This document shows, one piece after another, positions 1 to 5,245 of a DNA stretch of 5,245 nucleotides. How positions within the stretch are numbered: position 1 is the first letter of the stretch; every line of letters begins with the position of its first letter. The position numbers and the translations under genes were made by a program. This DNA comes from Terriglobia bacterium (GTDB lineage Bacteria > Acidobacteriota > Terriglobia > UBA7540), in assembly GCA_020072905.1 (NCBI GenBank), contig JAIQGB010000314.1, positions 1 to 5,245 of the forward strand, given 5' to 3'. The notes below the pieces were generated by a model, which saw only the letters and a list, made by a program, of their open reading frames with translations, was not told where the DNA came from and made no database searches.

Positions 1-22
1 GGCTGAACAGGCAGATTCGTAC

Positions 23-1348
23 ATGAGTATCTCCACGGGGACCTTCGACAACGCAAAGCCCAGCTCGCAAGAGGAACCCCGGCTTTTCGCGTCGGGTTAC
101 ACCCTGCCGTTCGTCCTGGTGACCGCGTTGTTCCTGTTCTGGGGCATTCCCAGCAACATGAACGACATCCTCATCAAGCAGTTCATGAAGTCGTTCGAGA
201 TCACGCGCTTCCGAGCCGGCCTGATCCAGTCGGCGTATTACATGGGGTATTTCCTCCTTTCCATGCCCGCCGCGCTGATCATGCGCAGGTACAGCTACAA
301 GACGGGGCTGGTCATCGGCCTGCTTCTGTATGCCGCGGGAACCTTTCTCTTCTGGCCGGCGGCCATCGTGCGGCAATACGGATTCTTTCTGTTCGCGCTT
401 TTTGTGGTCGCCAGCGGAGCGCCGTTCCTGGAAACGGGAGCGAACCCCTTCATTGCCGTCCTGGGCGACCCGAGGACCTCGGAGCGGCGCTTGAATTTTT
501 CTCAAGCCTTCAATCCGCTGGGAGCGGTGGGGGGCGTTCTGGTGGGAACGGTTTTCATCTTCTCGGGCATCGAACTGAAGCAGCCCGAGATCATCGCGCT
601 GAAAGCCGCCGGGACGTACGACGCGTACCTGCAGCACGAGACGATGCGGGTGGTCACCCCGTATCTGGTTATCGGAACCATCATTTTCATTTGGGCGTTG
701 CTCATCCTGCGCACAAAATTCCCGAAGATTGCGGAGGAGGCGCAAACCGGGGCCGAGCGCGCGAAGGGACGGTTCACAGATCTCTTCCACCATCGGCACT
801 TCGTGCTCGGTGTGCTGGCCCAGTTTTTGTACGTCGGCGCCCAGGTGGGAACGTGGAGCTACTTCATTCAGTACGTGCAGGACTACACTCATCAGCCCGA
901 GAAATTTGCAGGCTACTTACTGACGGGAACGCTGGTGGCCTTCGGGGTCGGGAGGTTTTCAGCCACCTACCTCATGAAGTTTGTTTCGCCGAGCAGGTTG
1001 ATGGGTGTCTACGGCATCGCCAATGTCGCCCTCGTGGCCAGCGCGGTGCTGTTCCCCGGCTGGGTCGGCGTGTGGTCGCTCTTCCTGACGAGTTTCTTCA
1101 TGTCCCTGATGTTTCCAACCATCTTCGCTCTGGGCATCAAAGAGCTGGGACCCAACACGAAGCTGGGCGGTTCGTTGATGGTGATGGCGATCATCGGCGG
1201 CGCGGTGTTTCCTCCCATCGAGGGACTGATTTTCGGCGCGACGCACAGCATGGCTACAGCGATGGCCGTTCTGCTGATCTGCTACGCCTTCATCGCCCAC
1301 TACAGCTTCGTCGGGTGCAAAGTTCGAATGGTGAATAGTGAATTGTGA
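23..1348 (+). CDS. fucP: FucP-family sugar/H+ symporter (major facilitator superfamily)
   Basis: Inner-membrane proton-coupled monosaccharide importer, 441 aa; E. coli FucP is about the same length. About twelve hydrophobic segments are visible, split by a charged cytoplasmic loop near residues 231-258. FucP landmarks recalled from the family are present: NMNDIL (45-50) with D48 matching FucP D46, LETGANPF (136-143) with E137 matching FucP E135 (the two acidic residues central to transport in E. coli FucP), LNFSQAFNPLGA (157-168), VGAQVGTWSY (271-280) and FPTIFALGIKELG (364-376). The start is the first ATG before a short polar N-terminus; only a poor purine run (caggcag) lies upstream, and the promoter is outside the window. 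The last six residues (MVNSEL) and the TGA stop are encoded by the heptamer repeat that follows, so the C-terminus looks rebuilt. Substrate is unproven: L-fucose is the family prototype, but relatives carry glucose, galactose or other sugars. Confidence 0.93.
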   Translation: MSISTGTFDNAKPSSQEEPRLFASGYTLPFVLVTALFLFWGIPSNMNDILIKQFMKSFEITRFRAGLIQSAYYMGYFLLSMPAALIMRRYSYKTGLVIGLLLYAAGTFLFWPAAIVRQYGFFLFALFVVASGAPFLETGANPFIAVLGDPRTSERRLNFSQAFNPLGAVGGVLVGTVFIFSGIELKQPEIIALKAAGTYDAYLQHETMRVVTPYLVIGTIIFIWALLILRTKFPKIAEEAQTGAERAKGRFTDLFHHRHFVLGVLAQFLYVGAQVGTWSYFIQYVQDYTHQPEKFAGYLLTGTLVAFGVGRFSATYLMKFVSPSRLMGVYGIANVALVASAVLFPGWVGVWSLFLTSFFMSLMFPTIFALGIKELGPNTKLGGSLMVMAIIGGAVFPPIEGLIFGATHSMATAMAVLLICYAFIAHYSFVGCKVRMVNSEL

Positions 1349-1372
1349 ATAGTGAATGGTGAATGATAAATA
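1324..1372. repeat. Heptamer tandem array GTGAATR, left arm
   Basis: Five successive 7-nt units of the form GTGAATN occupy 1331-1365 (gtgaata, gtgaatt, gtgaata, gtgaatg, gtgaatg). They are flanked by decayed units at 1324-1330 (tcgaatg) and 1366-1372 (ataaata). The array overlaps the last codons and stop of the transporter gene. Every unit contains TGA and the period is not a multiple of three, so TGA falls in all three + strand frames within 21 nt. Bases 1326-1344 are the exact reverse complement of 1415-1433. Confidence 0.9.
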
Positions 1373-1373
1373 G

Positions 1374-1408
1374 CCAAGGTTGGATTGGGCAGCCATCCTT
1401 GGTTTTTT
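1374..1408 (+). terminator. Rho-independent terminator of the transporter gene
   Basis: CCAAGG (1374-1379) pairs with CCTTGG (1397-1402). After one T:T mismatch the stem continues with TGG (1381-1383) and CCA (1393-1395), leaving a 9-nt loop. A run of six T (1403-1408) follows at once. It starts 26 nt after the transporter stop, so it terminates that + strand transcript. On the - strand the same stem is followed only by a weak T-rich stretch, so it may act poorly, if at all, for the converging dehydrogenase message. Confidence 0.8.
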
Positions 1409-1414
1409 GGCCCT

Positions 1415-1435
1415 AATTCACTATTCACCATTCAC
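1415..1435. repeat. Heptamer array NATTCAC, right arm (inverted copy of GTGAATN)
   Basis: Three perfect 7-nt units (aattcac, tattcac, cattcac) run at 1415-1435. They are the same repeat family as the array at 1331-1365 but in inverted orientation. Bases 1415-1433 pair with 1326-1344 over 19 bp without mismatch, enclosing the terminator in a 70-nt loop. Confidence 0.9.
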
Positions 1436-1484
1436 AGTTCCTCTGTGCCATCTCCCCGTCAGCGCGCTAGCTTGTGCCCGCGAC

Positions 1485-2621
1485 CTACTTGAGTGCCAGC
1501 ACGCCCTTGATGTAGTCGGGCTGGTCAAAATCCCTTTCGAACGCCTGGTGGATTTCCTCCAGCGCTTGGTAGCGGTGGGTGACGAACGGCTGGACGCGGA
1601 TTTTGCCCGAGCTGACAAGTTCCAGCGCGCGGCGGTAGGTGGAGGGTCTGCCGTCGGCGTCGAAGCCGCCGGAGGCCCCCACGGCGGCGACCAAGGCCGG
1701 CTCGAGAAACAAGATGTTGGCCCACAGCCCGATGTCCCGGCCTTTGTGGCCGTGTCCATAGAGCAGAACCGTTCCCTGCTTGCGCAGTAAGCTGGGAATC
1801 TGCTCGAAGACGATGGAGTTACCGCAGGCTTCAATCAGGTAGTGAATGCGTTCGCCGGAAGTCTGTTCGCGAACTACCTCCGCCAGATTCTCCCGCGCCA
1901 CGTTGACGGGTATGCCGCCGAGTTCGCGAACGAGGTCCAGATTTTTCTCGCGCACGTCGCTCACCAGAATGAGCCCATCGTATTGCTTGACGTTGCGCAG
2001 ATATTGCAGGAAAAGCAGTCCAGCAGGACCCGCGCCGCAGATGAGGACGTGGCGGATGCGTTCCGGGCCGTCCAAGGTGTAACGCGCCTGCGCGCGTTCA
2101 GCGCGGTAGCTGGAGTGCAGCACGCAGCCGAGCGGCTCGACCAGCGCGCCGAGTTCGGCGGGCAGGGAATCGGGGAGACGGATGCAATTCACGCCGGGCA
2201 TGGCGATGTATTCGGCGAGGGCACCCTGCAGCCCTGTGATGCCGTGCTCGGCGTAGAATTCGCACTGGTGGGAATCGCCGCTCGCGCAATACGAACACAC
2301 CGGGCGGCGTCCCTGGCTGTAACAGTTCCGGCCCTGATCGCACAGCACGCGGTCGCCAGGCTTTAGGTCTTTGACTTCGCGGCCGACTTCGATAATTTCG
2401 CCGGAAAACTCGTGCCCGAGAATCTGTGGCTGTTCGGCCAGCGGCACCGGACGGCTTTTCGCGTCCAGGTTGTAATTGGCGTGGCCGCCGAAGAGATGCA
2501 GGTCCGTCCCGCAGACACCTACCGCTTTCACGCGCAAAACCACCTCGCGCGGTGGGACCTCAGGGTCCGGCACCTCGCGCACCACCAGCTTTTCAACGTC
2601 TTCGAGGACGGCAGCCTTCAT
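1485..2621 (-). CDS. Zinc-dependent medium-chain alcohol/polyol dehydrogenase
   Basis: Cytoplasmic NAD-type oxidoreductase of the medium-chain dehydrogenase superfamily (threonine, sorbitol and butanediol dehydrogenase-like), 378 aa, normal length. The GroES-like catalytic domain (about 1-155) carries the zinc ligand C37 (GVCGTDLH), the zinc-ADH signature GHEFSGEIIEVG (69-80) with H70 and E71, and E162 in VEPLG. Cysteines C100, C109, C112 and C120 probably form the structural zinc site, with the first cysteine displaced from the usual Cx2Cx2Cx7C pattern. The Rossmann domain shows GAGPAG (196-201), and D222 after the second strand favours NAD(H) over NADP(H). It converges with the transporter gene and is the last of three co-directional genes. 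The ATG has no Shine-Dalgarno site; a heptamer array begins 11 nt upstream. A sugar, polyol or aldonate substrate is likely from context, but the exact one is unknown. Confidence 0.92.
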   Translation of the reverse strand: MKAAVLEDVEKLVVREVPDPEVPPREVVLRVKAVGVCGTDLHLFGGHANYNLDAKSRPVPLAEQPQILGHEFSGEIIEVGREVKDLKPGDRVLCDQGRNCYSQGRRPVCSYCASGDSHQCEFYAEHGITGLQGALAEYIAMPGVNCIRLPDSLPAELGALVEPLGCVLHSSYRAERAQARYTLDGPERIRHVLICGAGPAGLLFLQYLRNVKQYDGLILVSDVREKNLDLVRELGGIPVNVARENLAEVVREQTSGERIHYLIEACGNSIVFEQIPSLLRKQGTVLLYGHGHKGRDIGLWANILFLEPALVAAVGASGGFDADGRPSTYRRALELVSSGKIRVQPFVTHRYQALEEIHQAFERDFDQPDYIKGVLALK

Positions 2622-2632
2622 GGGAAGAACAA

Positions 2633-2674
2633 GTCAAAAGCCAAAGGTCAAAGGTCGAATGTCAAAAGGCAGAG
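2633..2674. repeat. Heptamer tandem array GTCAAAR
   Basis: Five 7-nt units lie at 2633-2667 (gtcaaaa, gccaaag, gtcaaag, gtcgaat, gtcaaaa), followed by a decayed unit ggcagag (2668-2674). The consensus GTCAAAR differs from the GTGAATR array at the convergent junction but has the same period. It fills the mRNA leader of the zinc dehydrogenase, ending 11 nt before its ATG, where a ribosome binding site would be expected. Confidence 0.8.
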
Positions 2675-2703
2675 GCGATGTGCCGCAGCCTAGTTGGTGA
2701 TTC

Positions 2704-2738
2704 ACTGCTGGCCACTGGCAACCAGCTACTGATCACCT
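2704..2738. repeat. Possible degenerate heptamer array GCNACYR
   Basis: Weak 7-nt periodicity is visible as gccactg (2711-2717), gcaacca (2718-2724), gctactg (2725-2731) and atcacct (2732-2738), with another ACTG at 2704-2707. If real, it reaches into the last codons and TAG stop of the binding-protein gene. It is too decayed to be sure. Confidence 0.35.
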
Positions 2739-4006
2739 CCGGCCTGAATTCCCAGAATTCTTTCCATCTCCGCCGCGGCATTGTGGAGTGCGTCGTCCAC
2801 ACTCCACTCGCCGGTGGCGCCCTTTTGAAGGGAAGTCCACAACGCCTCTTCAACCGCCGGATAGAGCGGAAATCGCGGAGGCAACAGCATGTGGGAGCCG
2901 ACCGTTTGTTCGAGCAGCGCCAGCCGCCGGCCCTCGAGCGAGTTGGCATCCGTCTCGGCCCGGAGCCGGTTTTGAACGCTCTTCAGCACCGGCAATACGC
3001 CGTGCTGCGCCTCATGCCACTGGGCGTCCGCCGAAGTGAGGAATTTGAGGAGCGCGCGCGCGCCCTCCTCATCCCGGACGCTGCTGGGGACGGCGAAGCA
3101 ATGGCCTCCGGAATAAACCCACCGCTCGCCGGCCGGGCCAGTGGGATAGAGCGCCAACCCGAACCGTCCCGTCACCTGGGAGTGGGCGGGATCGCTGTAA
3201 CGGTAGAACCCCCCCGGCCAATCGGCCACCATCGCGCAGCGGCCTTCGAGGAAAAGCGCTGACACTTCATCATAACGCATGAGGGGAAGTTCCGAAGGGG
3301 TGACGCGATCCTCGGTATGGAGGCGGCGGAGAAAGCCCAGCGCCCATCGCCCGGCGGCGTCCACGAAGGCGGGGCGCAGGTCGGGGCCGAACAGCTTGCC
3401 GCCCGCCATGGCGACCAGTTCGAAGAACGTTCCGAACAATCCGCTGTCGCGGCCGGGAAAGGCGAAGCCGTAGAGCTCCGGCGGTCGCGCGAAGAACTTC
3501 GCGACTTGCGCGAGCTCTTCCCAGGTTTCGGGGACACGCAATTCCAGCCCCGTCAGCGCGCGGTACTTCTCCTGTTCCGAAGGGTCGTCGAAGAGATCGC
3601 GGCGATAATAGAGGAGCCGGACATCGATGTTGCGCGGAACACTTAGCAGCCAGCCTTCCACCCGGCTCATCTCGAGCACCGAAGGGATGAACTCGCTCAA
3701 CTCCGTCTCCAGAAACCAGTCGTCGACCGGTCGAAGGAAATGCTTTTGGGATGGCGCGTACTTGTTGTGTGTGGAAACGAGATCATAGGCACCCTGCCCG
3801 GAGCGGTAGACCTCTTCCAGGTGGGCGTTCAGCTCCGGGTGAACGAGGCGGGCTGCGACGTGCACGCGGCGGCCCGTCTTGGCTTCGAATCCCGGGAGCA
3901 GCTCGTAGAGCGGGTCGTACATCGGCCCCGCCACGAGCGCCACGTTCAAGGCACCGCGCTCGGCGGGACGAACGAAAAAGCCGGGTTGCGAGTTCGGATT
4001 GGCCAT
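2726..4006 (-). CDS. Family-1 extracellular solute-binding protein, no signal peptide
   Basis: Resembles the sugar-binding subunits of carbohydrate ABC importers (SBP family 1), 426 aa, full mature length. The fold begins at about residue 20 (LNVALVAG, then PGFEAKTG at 38-45, like the first strand and helix of the family). It continues with YDLVSTH (74-80), the family hallmark around LLYYRRDLF (131-139), PETWEEL (159-165), a lobe-2 region with AMVADWPGG (258-266), SGGHCFAVPSS (299-309) and the terminal helices. No hydrophobic signal sequence or lipobox cysteine precedes the domain. The frame stays open upstream to at least 4084 but offers no ATG, GTG or TTG there and encodes nothing signal-like, so a misplaced start does not explain it. 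No permease or ATPase gene is in the window. It lies 77 nt downstream of the epimerase-like gene, probably on the same transcript. It may work inside the cell, or its export signal may have been lost. Confidence 0.85.
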   Translation of the reverse strand: MANPNSQPGFFVRPAERGALNVALVAGPMYDPLYELLPGFEAKTGRRVHVAARLVHPELNAHLEEVYRSGQGAYDLVSTHNKYAPSQKHFLRPVDDWFLETELSEFIPSVLEMSRVEGWLLSVPRNIDVRLLYYRRDLFDDPSEQEKYRALTGLELRVPETWEELAQVAKFFARPPELYGFAFPGRDSGLFGTFFELVAMAGGKLFGPDLRPAFVDAAGRWALGFLRRLHTEDRVTPSELPLMRYDEVSALFLEGRCAMVADWPGGFYRYSDPAHSQVTGRFGLALYPTGPAGERWVYSGGHCFAVPSSVRDEEGARALLKFLTSADAQWHEAQHGVLPVLKSVQNRLRAETDANSLEGRRLALLEQTVGSHMLLPPRFPLYPAVEEALWTSLQKGATGEWSVDDALHNAAAEMERILGIQAGGDQ

Positions 4007-4025
4007 CAGGAGTGCAGTCCTACCA

Positions 4026-4060
4026 ACGAAACTGGAAAATCGAAAATCGAAACTCGTGGA
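4026..4060. repeat. Heptamer tandem array TCGAAAA
   Basis: Units acgaaac, tggaaaa, tcgaaaa and tcgaaac occupy 4026-4053, followed by a decayed tcgtgga (4054-4060). The repeat lies in the 77-nt gap between the epimerase-like gene and the binding-protein gene. It shares the 7-nt period but not the exact word with the arrays at the other two junctions. No terminator or promoter is evident in this gap. Confidence 0.72.
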
Positions 4061-4083
4061 GTGCCATTCATGTCGGTGTCCAG

Positions 4084-5094
4084 CTACGTGTCGAGGTCCT
4101 TCGTATCCAGTTGTCCGTCGCGCTGCAGGCGCTCGAAGATTTCAACGGTCTGACGAATGCCCTGATCGAGCGGTGTGCGCGGTACGCTCCCCAGGTCGCG
4201 AACCAGAGCGCTGTCATCGAGGTCTGGAGCGATGGGAAGGTGCTGGCCTTCGGCGCGAATCAATCCGCGCGCGGGGGGACATACTTGTTCCAGTGTCTGG
4301 ATGAACCGGTCGATGCGCACCACAGCGCCGCGCAAGGTGTAGGCCCGTGCGCCGGAAAGATCCTCCTCCGCGCAGCGCAAAAAGGTCCGGGCGCAGTCGT
4401 CCACGTACTGCAAGTCGATTTGGCCAGTGAAGCGAATCGTGTAAGGCCGCCCCACGACGGCCGCCTTGATCGCCTTGGTCGGCCCGGAGGTAATGCCCTG
4501 ATCGCGCCCCACCCCGTAGACTGCCCAGGCTCGCAAGCCGACGCTCGAAATGCCGTGACTCGCGTGATAGACGCGCGCGTTGCCCTCGTTGCACTGCTTG
4601 AAAACCCCGTAGTGCGTGCCGGGATGGAGCGGCGCTCCTTCCCGCACCGTGCCCGCCCCGTAGAACTCCTCCGGGCCGAACACGGCGGCGGAACTGGCAT
4701 AGACGATGCGTTTGACCAGGTCACGGCGGCGCCGCGCGATCTCGAAAACGTTCAAGGTTCCCAGTACATTGATCCGGGCGCCGAGCAGAGGATCGGCGGC
4801 GCAGGCGGGGACTTGTAGTGCTGCGAGATGAATCAGATGCGTGATGCCGTGGTCCGCGACGCCGCGATCGAGGTCGTCATAGCTCGTCACGTCACCGCGA
4901 ACGAATTCGACGCGTCCCAACTGGTCGATTGTCAGCAGGGCACGCAGGCGGTGCGCTTCCGTATCGACGTCGAAGATGACGGGACGGTCGCCACGCTCGA
5001 CCAGGTTTTTGACAATCCACGCGCCGATGAAACCTTTGGCGCCGGTGATGAGGAAGCGAGACCCGCGAAGTTGCGAACCGGGGCTTGAGGCCAT
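4084..5094 (-). CDS. NAD-dependent epimerase/dehydratase (extended SDR)
   Basis: Cytoplasmic NAD-dependent short-chain dehydrogenase of the extended, NDP-sugar-epimerase type, 336 aa, normal length. The Rossmann motif TGAKGFIG (17-24) is followed by an acidic residue at the end of strand 2 (FDVD, 41-44), which favours NAD, then GDVT (67-70) and LIHLAALQVP (87-96). The catalytic triad is visible as S134/S135 in VYASSAAVFG (131-140) and Y162 with K166 in HYGVFK (161-166). The RAWAVYGVGRDQG stretch (188-200) and QYVDDCA (229-235) are typical of the substrate side. The ATG is the only possible start: no other start codon precedes the fold, and an in-frame TAA lies within the -10 box. The -10 box is only 8 nt away, so translation is probably leaderless. 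It heads the three-gene - strand set. Substrate is unknown; a sugar nucleotide, free sugar or uronate are all possible. Confidence 0.9.
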   Translation of the reverse strand: MASSPGSQLRGSRFLITGAKGFIGAWIVKNLVERGDRPVIFDVDTEAHRLRALLTIDQLGRVEFVRGDVTSYDDLDRGVADHGITHLIHLAALQVPACAADPLLGARINVLGTLNVFEIARRRRDLVKRIVYASSAAVFGPEEFYGAGTVREGAPLHPGTHYGVFKQCNEGNARVYHASHGISSVGLRAWAVYGVGRDQGITSGPTKAIKAAVVGRPYTIRFTGQIDLQYVDDCARTFLRCAEEDLSGARAYTLRGAVVRIDRFIQTLEQVCPPARGLIRAEGQHLPIAPDLDDSALVRDLGSVPRTPLDQGIRQTVEIFERLQRDGQLDTKDLDT

Positions 5095-5102
5095 GTCAGC
5101 GC

Positions 5103-5130
5103 ATTATAGCGGTTGAGCGAAGACTGTCAA
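5103..5130 (-). promoter_or_regulatory. Perfect-consensus sigma70-type promoter for the - strand gene set
   Basis: Read on the - strand, TTGACA (5130-5125) is followed after exactly 16 nt by TATAAT (5108-5103). Both hexamers match the housekeeping consensus perfectly. The start codon at 5094 is 8 nt beyond the -10 box, so transcription should begin at or within about 2 nt of the ATG, leaving no room for a ribosome binding site. No operator-like inverted repeat is visible around it, suggesting strong and possibly constitutive expression. Confidence 0.85.
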
Positions 5131-5183
5131 CGAGGCGCGGAGCGGAGGCCGAGAAAGGAGAGAAGCAGGTATGTTGAGGGCCC

Positions 5184-5217
5184 AAAAAACTCGGGGCACG
5201 GCGAGCCGTGCCCCGAG
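5184..5217 (-). terminator. Intrinsic terminator of a - strand gene lying to the right
   Basis: A perfect 12-bp stem is formed by 5190-5201 (ctcggggcacgg) and 5206-5217 with a 4-nt loop (5202-5205). On the - strand the stem is followed by six T (5189-5184), the classic Rho-independent form. A - strand TAG at 5243-5241, 23 nt before the stem, could be the stop of the gene it serves, but only two further bases are visible. It sits 53 nt upstream of the -35 box of the next - strand gene and separates the two transcription units. Such a GC-rich hairpin could also be one copy of a dispersed palindromic repeat. Confidence 0.78.
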
Positions 5218-5245
5218 AGGATATGACTGGAAGCCGAGTACTACC

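Noticed and set aside
1324..1435. Heptamer arrays as a CRISPR
   Set aside because: Units are 7 nt and contiguous with no spacers, and no cas gene is present.
1842..2366. + strand open frame antisense to the zinc dehydrogenase
   Set aside because: It lies fully inside a gene with complete catalytic and cofactor motifs; translation is low-complexity and unrecognised.
2746..2760. Two GAATTC palindromes 3 nt apart
   Set aside because: Within coding sequence at the binding protein's C-terminus; nothing else suggests a regulatory or engineered site.
3047..3070. GC-rich inverted repeat GAGGAG...CTCCTC around a GCGCGCGCGC run
   Set aside because: It lies inside the binding-protein coding sequence (EEGARALL region), has no T-run, and is explained by codons for Glu, Ala and Arg.
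3751..4818. Long + strand open frame antisense to the binding-protein and epimerase-like genes
   Set aside because: It spans two well-supported - strand genes and their gap and has no recognisable domain; a shadow of GC-rich codon usage.
5083..5108. + strand promoter (TTGAGG and TTATAG) overlapping the - strand -10 box
   Set aside because: The spacer would be about 13 nt, too short, and the similarity comes from the complement of TATAAT.
5154..5245. + strand ATG at 5171 preceded by AAAGGAG (5154-5160) and open to the window end (25 codons)
   Set aside because: It has the best Shine-Dalgarno-like motif in the window, but the frame runs straight through a perfect terminator hairpin, the peptide looks like nothing known, and no + strand promoter is visible. 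Probably chance; sequence beyond 5245 would decide.

Overview
The window is a moderately GC-rich (about 60% by eye) piece of bacterial chromosome with four complete protein genes and short intergenic gaps. It contains no RNA gene, insertion sequence or CRISPR array. Taxonomy is uncertain. The gene types, the absence of convincing Shine-Dalgarno sites at all four starts and the heptamer-repeat intergenic DNA would suit a Verrucomicrobia, Acidobacteria or Planctomycetes-type bacterium, but this is inference.

Layout: a + strand FucP-family sugar/H+ symporter (23-1348) converges on three co-directional - strand genes. In transcription order these are an extended-SDR sugar-nucleotide-epimerase-like dehydrogenase (5094-4084), a family-1 sugar-binding protein without a signal peptide (4006-2726) and a zinc-dependent medium-chain alcohol/polyol dehydrogenase (2621-1485). 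The - strand set starts with a perfect-consensus sigma70-type promoter (TTGACA, 16 nt, TATAAT) only 8 nt from the start codon, so the message should be leaderless or nearly so. Just upstream of that promoter is a strong - strand intrinsic terminator that insulates the set from whatever lies to the right. The convergent junction holds a + strand terminator for the transporter, enclosed by inverted arrays of a 7-nt repeat.

Together the genes look like a carbohydrate uptake and oxidation module: a proton-coupled sugar permease plus two NAD-type dehydrogenases. The exact sugar cannot be read from the sequence; fucose is only suggested by the FucP family. The binding protein is the odd member, because it has no export signal and no ABC permease or ATPase gene is in the window.

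The least expected signal is in the gaps. Each of the three gene junctions carries its own short, imperfect heptamer tandem array (GTGAATR, GTCAAAR, TCGAAAA), and a fourth, more degenerate one may be present. The first array supplies the last codons and stop codon of the transporter and contains TGA in all three frames. Its inverted copy across the terminator makes a 19-bp perfect inverted repeat.
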